DNA of 18,642 nt from assembly GCA_023451395.1 (NCBI GenBank), contig JAEXZL010000137.1, forward strand, positions 1 through 18,642, given 5' to 3'. The stretch comes from Bacillota bacterium (GTDB lineage Bacteria > Bacillota > Clostridia > Clostridiales > Clostridiaceae). Under the pieces are notes generated by a model, which made no database searches, was not told where the DNA came from, and saw only the letters and a program-made list of their open reading frames with translations. Each line of letters begins with the position of its first letter. Position 1 is the stretch's first letter. The translations under genes were made by a program, and so were the position numbers. Of this stretch, positions 1 to 7,758 are shown one piece after another.

Positions 1-324
1 GCCTTAGCTTTAGCTGTGGCAGATCAGGTATGGATGCTGGAAAATGCTATTTACTCAGTTATTTCTCCTGAAGGCTGCGCTAGTATTTTGTGGAAAAATC
101 CTAAACTAGCCCCGGAGGCATCTCAGAGTCTAAAGCTCACAGCGGAGGATATGTTAGATCTAAATATAGTAGAAAAAATAATCAAAGAGGATGGTAAAGA
201 ATTTAAAGAGATTATCCATTCTATTAAAGAAGAGCTGATATGTAAAATAGAAGAGAAGCTTGAGCTACCCAGGGAGAAGCTTTTAGAAGAAAGATATATG
301 AGATATAGAGCTTTCGGTGCTTAA
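1..324 (+). CDS. accA: Acetyl-CoA carboxylase carboxyltransferase subunit alpha, C-terminal part (5' truncated by window)
   Basis: The reading frame is open from the first base, so the gene begins upstream and only about 107 C-terminal residues are visible. The segment LENAIYSVISPEGCASILW is the conserved C-terminal block of bacterial AccA; the charged helical tail (EKLELPREKLLEERY) is also typical of the family. AccA and AccD form the carboxyltransferase that moves the carboxyl group from biotin-BCCP to acetyl-CoA, giving malonyl-CoA for fatty-acid synthesis in the cytoplasm. In Firmicutes accA is usually the last gene of a fab/acc cluster, which fits a gene that ends here with an unrelated gene after it. 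I see no clear hairpin terminator in the 100 bp downstream. Identification is from remembered family motifs, with high confidence. Confidence 0.93.
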   Translation, partial: ALALAVADQVWMLENAIYSVISPEGCASILWKNPKLAPEASQSLKLTAEDMLDLNIVEKIIKEDGKEFKEIIHSIKEELICKIEEKLELPREKLLEERYMRYRAFGA

Positions 325-362
325 GATTACCTAAAGCTAATAAACTTCCATTTATTTTTAAA

Positions 363-391
363 TTGATAAAAAGGATTTTGGGGTTTATAAT
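363..391 (+). promoter_or_regulatory. Sigma-A type promoter for the exonuclease gene
   Basis: TTGATA (363-368) and a perfect TATAAT (386-391) are separated by exactly 17 bp. Transcription would start near 398, giving a leader of about 28 nt before the ATG at 426. This suggests the exonuclease is transcribed independently of accA. Confidence 0.7.
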
Positions 392-425
392 TAGCTATAG
401 GAAAATTAAGATAGGGTGAGCATAA

Positions 426-1508
426 ATGAAAGTCAGTGAGAGCTTAAGGGTATATTATTCCTTCAAGCATCAATATGATAGTAAATGGTCAAAATTAAAC
501 TTTATATTAGCAGATGGAGACAAAGTTATATATAGAAATAAAAGAAGCTTTATTGATAACAGCAGAAGCTCTTCAAGATATACTGCCTTTAATAAGGTAA
601 TTAGAACTCTAGAACAGCTAGAAGCTAGAGGTCTTATCCATTCAGATAGAAGCGTAACCATTAACCTAAGTCAAGAGGAATTGTTTACGGAGCTTAGCTC
701 CTTAGGAGGAAACAAAAGCTCCAAAGGGAATAAAAGAATTAGAATAAAGCAGCTAACAGATAGGCTTATGCTTCATAATAACTGGATATTGTCATATAAC
801 TCAAACAGTCTTAAAGAAATGCACAGGCTTTATGAAGGAATTAATATCCTTAGTGGAGTAAAAAGAAGGCGGAAAAAGACTCCAGTTATTAGAAGAATAT
901 CTGAAAATCTTAAGGTTCAAGAGCAGTCTATAGTTTTCTTTGATATAGAAATGAATTGCTCTACAGATAAAAATAATAGAACAGGAAGCTTTGAGGCTAT
1001 ATCTATAGGAGCAGTTAAGTTTTCACCAGCAAAGGGTACAATGGAGAAATTTTATTCTCTTATAAAACCTAACATTAACAGCGTTTTAAGCAACAAATGC
1101 TATGAGATAACTGGTATAACACAGGAAGAGGTTGACAGTGCAGAGGACTTTAAAACTGTGATGCTTAAGTTTCAGAAATGGCTTAAGGGAGATAGCTGTA
1201 TTTTTGTAAGCTGGGGTGCTGAGGACATTAAAACTCTTAAAAGGGATAATAACCGAAATGGCTACAAGCTTCAGATAATTAATTATATAAGAAAGAACTA
1301 TATAGATTTTCAAAGGGAGTTTAGCTTTTATTATCTAAATACAAAGCAGGGGGTATCCCTTGTAAATGCTATAAAGGCTGTGGCTTTAGATTTTAAAGGG
1401 ATGCAGCATAATGCTCTAGATGATGCCTACAATCTCTATAAGGTTTATGAAGGCTATATTAATAAAATTGAGCATACTTCTAAGGAAAAAAATATGGAAG
1501 CTATGTAA
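426..1508 (+). CDS. DEDDh-family 3'-5' exonuclease (DnaQ-like fold) with an uncharacterised N-terminal domain
   Basis: The C-terminal half (about residues 168-345) carries the exonuclease motifs of the DEDDh superfamily: Exo I FFDIEMN (D173, E175), Exo II AEDIKTL (D267) and Exo III HNALDDAYN (H328, D333), all in order and intact. Such enzymes remove nucleotides from 3' ends of DNA or RNA with two metal ions; this kind of isolated domain resembles the KapD/ERI-1-like group, but the substrate cannot be told from sequence. The first 150 residues or so are basic, hydrophilic and not recognised; the strand/helix pattern is reminiscent of an RNase H-like fold without its acidic residues (weak inference). 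The ATG at 426 follows AGGGTGAG at good spacing. It has its own promoter and a strong terminator, so it is probably monocistronic. Confidence 0.85.
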   Translation: MKVSESLRVYYSFKHQYDSKWSKLNFILADGDKVIYRNKRSFIDNSRSSSRYTAFNKVIRTLEQLEARGLIHSDRSVTINLSQEELFTELSSLGGNKSSKGNKRIRIKQLTDRLMLHNNWILSYNSNSLKEMHRLYEGINILSGVKRRRKKTPVIRRISENLKVQEQSIVFFDIEMNCSTDKNNRTGSFEAISIGAVKFSPAKGTMEKFYSLIKPNINSVLSNKCYEITGITQEEVDSAEDFKTVMLKFQKWLKGDSCIFVSWGAEDIKTLKRDNNRNGYKLQIINYIRKNYIDFQREFSFYYLNTKQGVSLVNAIKAVALDFKGMQHNALDDAYNLYKVYEGYINKIEHTSKEKNMEAM

Positions 1509-1509
1509 T

Positions 1510-1552
1510 AAAGGTTAGGAAATTTGCTATTGTTTCCTAACCTTTATTTTTA
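1510..1552 (+). terminator. Intrinsic terminator after the exonuclease gene
   Basis: A perfect 13-bp inverted repeat (AAAGGTTAGGAAA at 1510-1522 with TTTCCTAACCTTT at 1533-1545, 10-nt loop) directly follows the stop codon and is followed by a T-rich stretch (ATTTTTAT). Confidence 0.9.
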
Positions 1553-1568
1553 TAGAGAAAAGAACCTG

Positions 1569-1577
1569 TGATATAAT
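1569..1577 (+). promoter_or_regulatory. Probable extended -10 promoter for the AEC transporter gene
   Basis: TGATATAAT at 1569-1577 is a TATAAT box with the TGn extension. At a 17-bp spacing the -35 region is poor (TTTATA), so the assignment rests on the extended -10. It lies just after the preceding terminator and about 60 bp before the start codon. Confidence 0.5.
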
Positions 1578-1636
1578 TAACTAAAGGAGTCTGAAAATTC
1601 TGTTGTTATTTTTGTTCTATGCCTAGGAGAATTATT

Positions 1637-2650
1637 ATGAAGGATATTTTTATCTTTGCTTTTAACTCAGTAGCCCCTATTATACTGTTAATTATTTTAG
1701 GGTATTTTTTGAAGATAATTAACTTTTATCAAGATAGTTTTTTAAAAATAGCTAACAAGCTGGTATTTAAGGTGCTTCTCCCTGTACTTTTATTTTTCAA
1801 TATTTACAATATTGAGAGCTTAGCTTCTATTGATTTACATGCTATAGGCTATGCCCTGGCAATAATTTTATTGCTATTTTTTCTTGGCCTTATTACTTCT
1901 GCTATATTTGTGAAGGATAAAAGACAAAAAGGTGTTATTGTTCAATGTATTTTTAGGTCAAACTTTGCAATCATTGGCTTTCCTATTGCCGAGGCCATTG
2001 GAGGATCGGAAGCCGCATCAGTAGTGGCAATATTATCAGCCTTTACAATACCACTCTTTAATATTCTTGCGGTTATTTCCTTATCCATTTATTCCACAGA
2101 GGATAACAATACCATTAGCATTAAGAAAATTCTTAAAGAAATAGCCTTCAATCCATTAATTAGGGGTGTTGCCTTTGGATTACTATTTATTTTAATAAGA
2201 AGCTTTATTCCTGTTAACTCCCAGGGCGAACTTATATTTACCATTAAAAACAATATGAAATTCTTATATTGTGCTATAGAAGATTTAGCAGCCATGGCAT
2301 CTCCTCTTGCTCTTATAGTCCTTGGAGGGCAGTTTACCTTTAAATCCATAAAGGATATGAAGGGAATGATTTTTTTAGGAACCTTTTGGAGAATTGTTCT
2401 TGCACCAGCTATTGGTATTTTAGGTGCAATACTTCTTACAAAATACACAGCTATTAATATAGACTGCATCAATTACCCAGCTTACATTGCTCTTTTTGGC
2501 TCTCCCGTTGCTGTTTCCAGTGCTATAATGGCAGGAGCCATGGGTTCCGATGAAAGCCTGGCAGGACAGCTAGTAGTTTGGACAAGTCTTGGCTCCTTAT
2601 TTACTATTTTTATAATAGTATTTTTATTGAAGTTTTTATTCATTATATGA
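1637..2650 (+). CDS. AEC family (auxin efflux carrier-like) membrane transporter
   Basis: A 337-residue, very hydrophobic protein with about ten predicted membrane segments and the two-lobed pattern of the AEC/BASS superfamily. The N-terminal lobe has FNSVAPIILLIILGYFLK and FRSNFAIIGFPIAEAIGG, and the C-terminal lobe has LAAMASPLALIVLGGQF and the ending ALFGSPVAVSSAIMAGAMG, all typical of bacterial AEC permeases such as malate/amino-acid exporters. The substrate cannot be predicted. I chose the ATG at 1637 rather than the in-frame ATG at 1619 because AGGAG (1625-1629) sits 7 nt before 1637 and would lie inside the longer reading frame. It is transcribed alone; no obvious terminator is visible in the 46 bp before the convergent lyase gene. 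Family call is confident, function is not. Confidence 0.88.
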   Translation: MKDIFIFAFNSVAPIILLIILGYFLKIINFYQDSFLKIANKLVFKVLLPVLLFFNIYNIESLASIDLHAIGYALAIILLLFFLGLITSAIFVKDKRQKGVIVQCIFRSNFAIIGFPIAEAIGGSEAASVVAILSAFTIPLFNILAVISLSIYSTEDNNTISIKKILKEIAFNPLIRGVAFGLLFILIRSFIPVNSQGELIFTIKNNMKFLYCAIEDLAAMASPLALIVLGGQFTFKSIKDMKGMIFLGTFWRIVLAPAIGILGAILLTKYTAINIDCINYPAYIALFGSPVAVSSAIMAGAMGSDESLAGQLVVWTSLGSLFTIFIIVFLLKFLFII

Positions 2651-2696
2651 TAGAAATAAAATACTACATAGGATTCTTTTTTAGGTCAAAAATCAC

Positions 2697-4145
2697 TTAG
2701 AGACTATCACCAAAATCCTTTCTAAACTGTGCCATAAGCTTCTTCTGCCAGTCTGAGGTAGCCTCTAAACGTCCGAAGAAAAATCTTAGGCTTTTAGGCT
2801 CCTTCACAAAACGTAATCCTCCAATAAGATCTCTGTTTTCATAGAGCCATGATATCCTATCTACCGCATATTTAACTTGAGACATGGTAAATACCCTTCT
2901 TGGCATTGCAAGACGAAGTAGTTCCATGGATGCTAGGGTTTCGGTTCCGTCCTCTTCCCTTTGTTCGCTCATAGTACCTCTTTCCATGCCTCTTACACCA
3001 CTAGCAATATATACTGCAGCTGCTAGAGCTCCTGCAGGGTACTCCTCTTGAGGAACCTGTGGAATAAATTCCATAGCATTTAAATGACAGCCTAGTCCTC
3101 CTGGAGGAGTAATAACGGGCACACCATTTTTCTGTAGCTCTGAACACATAAACTCAATAAACATAGGGCCCTGAGAAATGATATCTTCATCCATGGTTTC
3201 CTCAAGACCAACTGTTATAGCTTCCATTTCTCTAGTAGACATTCCTCCGTAGGTCAAAAAGCCTTCAAACATAGGAACAAGCTCCTTCATTCTTTCACTT
3301 AGCTCCTCATCATGGGTACAAATACCTCCTCCTTTAGCAAAGCCAAGCTTTCTTGCGGAAAAGTATATTATGTCCATTAAAGAAGCAAGTTCAAGAGTTA
3401 TTTCTCTTATGGACATATTCTCACAGGAAGCTTCCCTTGTTTTTATGAAATGCAGATTATCTTGAAGAAGGCTTGCATCAAGAACAGTTAAAATTCCATT
3501 AGCCTTTGCAACCTTACAAACTTCTTTTGCATTCTTTAAAGAAAAGGGTTGTCCACCTATTAAATTTGTCCCTGCCTCTAATCTTATAAAAGGAATATTT
3601 TCAGCTCCTTCTCTTTCAATTAGATCTATGAGTTTATTAATATCCATATTACCTTTAAAGGGATTGTCACTGGTGGTTTCTAAGCCCTCATCACATATAA
3701 GTTCCTCTACTCTTCCTCCACAGCGGACTATGTGAGCCTTTGTAGTGGTGAAGTGAAAGTTCATGGGAACTACATTTCCAGGCTTTACAAAGGTCATAGC
3801 AAGAATATTTTCGCAAGCTCTACCTTGATGGGCAGGAAGAAAAAATTTTGTTCCAAAAATTTCTGATAGCTTATTCTCTAAACGGGTAAAGGTAGCAGAA
3901 CCAGCATAGCTATCATCAGCAATCATCATTGCTGCCAGTTGATTATCACTCATGGCATTTACACCACTATCGGTAAGCATGTCTAAAAAGATGTCTTTAT
4001 TCTTTAGTAGGAAGGTATTGTTTCCAGCTTCATTAATTGCTTCTAATCTTCTTTCCACAGGAGGTAGATTGAGCTTCTGAACCAGTCTAACCTTATGAAG
4101 CTCTAAAGGTATTTGTTCATTACTAAAAAATTTGATTTTTGTCAT
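2697..4145 (-). CDS. Tyrosine phenol-lyase / tryptophanase family PLP-dependent beta-eliminating lyase (TPL-like active site)
   Basis: A 482-residue cytoplasmic PLP enzyme, about the usual length (456-475). Enzymes of the family cleave tyrosine or tryptophan to phenol or indole, pyruvate and ammonia. Aligned by eye to Citrobacter TPL, it keeps Tyr80 (TPL Tyr71, general acid), Arg109 (Arg100), Asn194 (Asn185), Asp223 (Asp214), PLP lysine Lys266 (Lys257), Arg417 (Arg404) and the FF pair at 455-456. Two residues known to separate TPL from tryptophanase are TPL-type: Thr133 (Thr124; Asp in TnaA) and Arg389 (Arg381; Ile/Val in TnaA). However, the conserved Arg217 of TPL is Leu226 here, in DASLLQDN. 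The start is the ATG at 4145, preceded by GGAGAGA at 4151-4157; an in-frame ATG 60 bp upstream has no ribosome site. It lies directly behind a Tyr-specific T-box. Automatic annotation may call it tryptophanase; the exact substrate is unproven. Confidence 0.85.
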   Translation of the reverse strand: MTKIKFFSNEQIPLELHKVRLVQKLNLPPVERRLEAINEAGNNTFLLKNKDIFLDMLTDSGVNAMSDNQLAAMMIADDSYAGSATFTRLENKLSEIFGTKFFLPAHQGRACENILAMTFVKPGNVVPMNFHFTTTKAHIVRCGGRVEELICDEGLETTSDNPFKGNMDINKLIDLIEREGAENIPFIRLEAGTNLIGGQPFSLKNAKEVCKVAKANGILTVLDASLLQDNLHFIKTREASCENMSIREITLELASLMDIIYFSARKLGFAKGGGICTHDEELSERMKELVPMFEGFLTYGGMSTREMEAITVGLEETMDEDIISQGPMFIEFMCSELQKNGVPVITPPGGLGCHLNAMEFIPQVPQEEYPAGALAAAVYIASGVRGMERGTMSEQREEDGTETLASMELLRLAMPRRVFTMSQVKYAVDRISWLYENRDLIGGLRFVKEPKSLRFFFGRLEATSDWQKKLMAQFRKDFGDSL

Positions 4146-4217
4146 AGTTATCTCTCCATTCTTTTTTAAATTTAAGTACTTGTTTATTTGAATATTGTTT
4201 TTCATACAAATAAGTAA

Positions 4218-4505
4218 AAATAAAAAAGCTCATCCTTTATAAAAGGACGAGCATTTTGCCGTGTTACCACCTAAATTTATTAATATCTCACAATATCAAC
4301 CTTATCAAGTACACCGAAAGAAAGGTATACTCTATCACTATAACGGATGAAAGATTCCGGAGAAGCCTACTTGGAAAATATCCTTTTGGCCAACAGCTAT
4401 TGAGGGTATTCAGCTGCGGTACCTTGCCCCTCTCACCACCCGGGAACTCTCTGTTAGGCCTAAACAGCATACTATTTCTCAATCATTGCTTTTAATTATT
4501 GGTTT
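4218..4505 (-). promoter_or_regulatory. T-box riboswitch leader, Tyr (UAC) specifier, upstream of the TPL-like gene
   Basis: On the minus strand the T-box sequence AGGTGGTAACACGG (4272-4259) is followed by a terminator hairpin. Stem I is visible: base ATTGAG (4483-4478) pairs with CTCAAT (4404-4399), and GCTG pairs with CAGC above an internal loop. The loop has AGTA on its 5' side and GAA then UAC on its 3' side (UAC at 4408-4406), which is the loop E arrangement that places the specifier right after GAA, so it reads Tyr. The AGAGAG element of the stem I arm is present. The antiterminator bulge reads UGGU, which would pair with a CCA end preceded by A73, consistent with tRNA-Tyr. Uncharged tRNA-Tyr should stabilise the antiterminator and switch on the lyase gene. 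Confidence 0.92.
4222..4252 (-). terminator. T-box-controlled intrinsic terminator before the TPL-like gene
   Basis: GCTCGTCC and GGATGAGC flank a short AT loop (4252-4228) and are followed by a run of U (A-run 4222-4227 on the + strand). One G-U pair lies in the stem. It overlaps the 3' part of the antiterminator, as expected for a T-box switch, and lies about 76 bp before the start codon. Confidence 0.88.
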
Positions 4506-4510
4506 ATTAC

Positions 4511-4539
4511 ATAATAATAAAAATATTTGAAAAAGTCAA
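4511..4539 (-). promoter_or_regulatory. Promoter of the Tyr T-box / TPL-like transcription unit
   Basis: Reading the minus strand, TTGACT (4539-4534) and TATTAT (4516-4511) are separated by 17 bp. The start near 4504 gives a leader that includes all of stem I. The promoter begins only 24 bp after the gatB stop codon, so the lyase has its own promoter but may also receive read-through from the gat operon. Confidence 0.68.
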
Positions 4540-4563
4540 TATAAAGACTAGAATTCGACAAAA

Positions 4564-5991
4564 TTAATTTTTTAAAGCTTCTTTTAAAAGCCTATCTATT
4601 ACTACAGGGTTGCCCTTTCCTTTAGTTCTTGCCATTACCTGGCCCATAAGATACTTAAAGGCAGAGGCCTTACCATTTTTATAGTCCTCAAGAGATTTTT
4701 TATTATTAGTAATTACCTCAGAAACAAGAGGGGCAAGGATGCTTTCGTCACTTATCTGCTCTAGGCCCTGAGTTGCCACCATTTTTTCAGGATCACCACT
4801 CTTTCCCCATAAATCCTGTATCAGCTTCTTTGCGGTGCTGTTGTTTATCCGTCCTTCTCCATAAAGCTCTGTGATTTTTCCCAAGGTGTAAGGGGATATT
4901 TCAATGGTATAGCTCTCGGGAGGAAGGAGTCTAAAGACCTCTGAAAGCATCAAATTAGCCAAAAGCTTTGTATAAGAGGTTCCTTTAGCAGCTTCCTCGA
5001 AGTAATCGGCAAATTCCTTATTATTTATTAGAGTTTCACTGTCATAGGCACTTAAACCATAAATTTTCATATACATAGCTTTTCTTTCATCTGGGAGGCT
5101 TATAAGCTCACTTCCAAGAAGGTCAAGCTGCTCTTTGGTAATTACTATAGGTACAAGATCTGGATCAGGGAAGTATCTATAATCATTGGCATCCTCTTTC
5201 TTTCTCATGGAGAAGGTCTTGCCACTTATCTGGTCAAAGCGCCTGGTTTCCTGAATGATTTCCTCTCCTGCCTCTATTGCTTCTACCTGTCTTTTAAATT
5301 CATATTCAATAGCCTTTGTAACAAACTGAAAGGAGTTTAAATTCTTCATCTCTGTACGGGTTCCTAAAACTTTTTCTCCCTTTTTTCTAACAGAAAGATT
5401 CACGTCACAGCGGAACTGACCCTTATTCATCTGGCATTTGGAAACATCGGTATAAACTATAATAGACCTAAGCTTTTTAAGATAGGCATCTACCTCTTTG
5501 GCAGAACGTAAATCCGGCTCAGAAACTATTTCAATAAGAGGAACTCCGCAGCGGTTACAGTCAATTAGTGTTCCTTTTTCATCATCATGAATTAGTTTTC
5601 CTGCATCTTCTTCAATGTGTATCCTTGTGATTCCTATAGTTTTGGTTCCTTTATCGGTTTCGATATCCAGATGGCCTCCTATGCATAGGGGAAGATCATA
5701 TTGAGATATTTGATAAGCCTTAGGTAAATCTGGATAAAAATAATTTTTTCTATCCTGCTTTGAATAATTTGCTATGGTACAATTTGTAGCAAGGCCCGCT
5801 TTTATAGCATAATTTACTACCTCTTCATTTAAAACTGGAAGGGTTCCAGGAAGCCCCATACACACAGGGCAGCACTGAGTATTGGGCTCTGCACCAAATT
5901 CTGTAGAGCAGCTGCAGAATATTTTGCTTTTGGTTCCAAGCTCCACATGAACTTCTACTCCAATAATCATCTCATAATCCTTAATCATCAT
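4564..5991 (-). CDS. gatB: Aspartyl/glutamyl-tRNA(Asn/Gln) amidotransferase subunit B
   Basis: 475 residues, the normal GatB length. GatB is the tRNA-binding and kinase subunit of GatCAB: it phosphorylates the mischarged Asp or Glu on tRNA-Asn/tRNA-Gln and transfers ammonia from GatA. Signature blocks are present: YEMIIGVEVHVEL at the N terminus, FGAEPNTQCCPVCMGLPG, DRKNYFYPDLPKAYQISQ, RTEMKNLNSF and DYRYFPDPDL, followed by the YqeY-like tail domain in the last 150 residues. It has the cysteine set C26, C28, C40/C41 and C44 of zinc-containing GatB proteins. Its first ATG overlaps the gatA stop (ATGA). A second ATG immediately follows at 5988; AAGGAGG is 4 nt from the first and 7 nt from the second, so initiation may be at Met2. 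It is the last gene of the aspS-gatC/gatA/gatB unit; no separate terminator is visible after it. Confidence 0.97.
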   Translation of the reverse strand: MMIKDYEMIIGVEVHVELGTKSKIFCSCSTEFGAEPNTQCCPVCMGLPGTLPVLNEEVVNYAIKAGLATNCTIANYSKQDRKNYFYPDLPKAYQISQYDLPLCIGGHLDIETDKGTKTIGITRIHIEEDAGKLIHDDEKGTLIDCNRCGVPLIEIVSEPDLRSAKEVDAYLKKLRSIIVYTDVSKCQMNKGQFRCDVNLSVRKKGEKVLGTRTEMKNLNSFQFVTKAIEYEFKRQVEAIEAGEEIIQETRRFDQISGKTFSMRKKEDANDYRYFPDPDLVPIVITKEQLDLLGSELISLPDERKAMYMKIYGLSAYDSETLINNKEFADYFEEAAKGTSYTKLLANLMLSEVFRLLPPESYTIEISPYTLGKITELYGEGRINNSTAKKLIQDLWGKSGDPEKMVATQGLEQISDESILAPLVSEVITNNKKSLEDYKNGKASAFKYLMGQVMARTKGKGNPVVIDRLLKEALKN

Positions 5992-7463
5992 AAGACCTCC
6001 TTCCTAAGCATATCCTTAAAGGTTCCTTTAGCTTCTTCAAAGGCAAAGCCAGCCTGATATAATACTCCTTCAGAAAAGGAAGGACCCATTAGCTGCATGC
6101 CTATGGGAAGTCCCGCATCATCTAATCCACAGGGGAGAGACAGGGAGGGGATGCCTGCAATATTTACTGGCACTGTATAAATATCTCCAAGATACATTTC
6201 CATAGGATTTGCTGTTTTTTCACCAATTCTGTAAGCGGTGGTAGGAGCCACTGGGGAAAGAATGAAATCACACTTTGAGAAAGCCTCCTCAAAGGCTCTT
6301 ACCACCAGAGTCCTAACCTGCAGTGCCTTTTTATAATAGGCATCATAGTAGCCAGTACTTAGGGCAAAGGTTCCAAGGATTATCCTTCTTTTTACCTCAG
6401 CACCAAAGCCTTCACTTCTGGAATTTTTGTAAAGCTCCTCTATATCACTGTAATTTTCAGTTCTGTAGCCATAACGAATGCCATCAAAGCGAGAAAGGTT
6501 TGAGGATGCTTCTGCACTGGATATTACATAATAGGCTGGAAGAGCCTTAGAGAGGGAAGGCATTGAAAGCTCAATTATTTCCGCTCCCATATCCTCGTAG
6601 GTTTTTGCAGCCTTTAATATATGCTCTTTAATAGAAGGAGCTATTCCTTCTTTAAAAAATTCTCTAATGAGGCCAATTTTCATCCCTTTAACACCCTTAG
6701 CTATATCCCTTGTTAAGGAAGGGGATTCTCTCTTCACCGAGGTGCTGTCAAAGGGATCATGGCCAGATATTGCTTCTAAAACCATAGCTGAATCTATTAC
6801 GTTTTTTGTTATAGGACCTATCTGATCTAAAGAGGAGGCAAAGGCAATGAGACCTCTTCTAGAAACAGAGCCATAGGTTGGCTTCATTCCTACCACACCG
6901 CAGAAGGCTGCAGGCTGTCTTATGGAACCACCAGTATCTGAACCTAGAGAGAAGGCTGCTTCACTAGCTGCTACTGCTGCTGCAGAGCCTCCGGAGCTAC
7001 CTCCAGGAACTCTTGTTAAATCCACAGGGTTTTTTGTTTTTTGAAAATAGGAGTTTTCTGTGCTGGAGCCCATGGCAAATTCATCCATGTTCACCTTTCC
7101 TAAAAGAATATATTCCTGATTTTTTAATTTAGAAATTACCTCTGCATCATAGGGAGGTATAAAGGCTTCCAGCATTTTTGAAGCACAGGTAGTTGTAATA
7201 TCCTTTGTGCAGATATTATCTTTAATAGCTGCAGGTATCCCTGCTAGGGGAGGGAGAGCCTCACCTTTACTTCTTCTTTCATCAATTTCTTCAGCCTTTT
7301 TAATAGCTTCCTTTCTGCATAAAGTTAGGTAAGCCTTGATAGAAGATTCATTTTCATCTATATTTTTTAAATAGCTTTCAGCTACTTCCTTTGAGGAAAG
7401 TCTTTTGCTTTTTAAATCCTTAGAAAGCTCATATATACTTTTTTTAATAATTTCCTTACTCAA
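5988..7463 (-). CDS. gatA: Aspartyl/glutamyl-tRNA(Asn/Gln) amidotransferase subunit A (glutaminase)
   Basis: 491 residues, normal for GatA. It is an amidase-signature hydrolase that releases ammonia from glutamine for the GatB site. The Lys-Ser-Ser catalytic triad is intact: Lys81 in AAIKDN, cis-Ser156 in PGGSSGGSA and nucleophile Ser180 in GSDTGGSIRQP, with the same spacing as in Staphylococcus GatA (79/154/178). The start is a TTG at 7463, 7 nt after GGAGGG; an ATG 7 nt upstream is out of frame and meets a stop after four codons. The ribosome site overlaps the stop codon of the upstream aspS-gatC gene (TAAGGAGGG), so the genes are translationally close. The stop overlaps the gatB start by four bases. 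Confidence 0.97.
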   Translation of the reverse strand: MSKEIIKKSIYELSKDLKSKRLSSKEVAESYLKNIDENESSIKAYLTLCRKEAIKKAEEIDERRSKGEALPPLAGIPAAIKDNICTKDITTTCASKMLEAFIPPYDAEVISKLKNQEYILLGKVNMDEFAMGSSTENSYFQKTKNPVDLTRVPGGSSGGSAAAVAASEAAFSLGSDTGGSIRQPAAFCGVVGMKPTYGSVSRRGLIAFASSLDQIGPITKNVIDSAMVLEAISGHDPFDSTSVKRESPSLTRDIAKGVKGMKIGLIREFFKEGIAPSIKEHILKAAKTYEDMGAEIIELSMPSLSKALPAYYVISSAEASSNLSRFDGIRYGYRTENYSDIEELYKNSRSEGFGAEVKRRIILGTFALSTGYYDAYYKKALQVRTLVVRAFEEAFSKCDFILSPVAPTTAYRIGEKTANPMEMYLGDIYTVPVNIAGIPSLSLPCGLDDAGLPIGMQLMGPSFSEGVLYQAGFAFEEAKGTFKDMLRKEVL

Positions 7464-7476
7464 GATTCATCCCTCC

Positions 7477-7758
7477 TTATTCCACAACTCTTGGTACGTA
7501 TATATATTCTTCATCCTTCGTAGGAGCATTTTGTAGTAGCTTATCCCGACTTGTAGAGGGAAGTACTTCGTCTTTTCTAAATACATTTTTTAAAGGAACT
7601 ACATGAGCTGTTATAGGTATATCCTCTGTGTCTATATCCTGTAGCTCTCTGGCAAAATCAATTATTGATTCCATATCCTTTTTAAGAGCTTCTTTTTCCT
7701 CATTTCTTATACTAAGTCTTGCAAGATGTGCTATATTGTCAACATTTATCTCATCCAT
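7477..7758 (-). other. gatC: GatC module of the fusion, with possible internal translation start
   Basis: Met602 of the fusion (ATG at 7758) is exactly where a free GatC would start. The linker just upstream is encoded by DNA rich in ribosome-site-like sequences: AAGGAGG, then AAAGGAG, then AAAAGG within 45 nt. The AAAGGAG is about 13 nt from the ATG, longer than ideal. Free GatC could therefore also be made, or the sequence may be the relic of an ancestral intergenic ribosome site converted to coding DNA when the aspS stop codon was lost. Confidence 0.5.

Noticed and set aside
1583..1589. AAAGGAG between the exonuclease terminator and the AEC gene
   Set aside because: No sensible in-frame start codon or ORF follows at the right distance.
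2089..2472. 127-codon minus-strand frame opposite the AEC transporter
   Set aside because: Shadow of a clearly coding membrane protein, without a start signal.
4146..4205. 20-codon N-terminal extension of the lyase
   Set aside because: There is no ribosome site before the ATG at 4205, while GGAGAGA precedes the ATG at 4145 and would lie inside the longer gene.
4256..4495. Open frames on both strands between gatB and the lyase
   Set aside because: They fall inside the T-box leader; the RNA structure explains this sequence.
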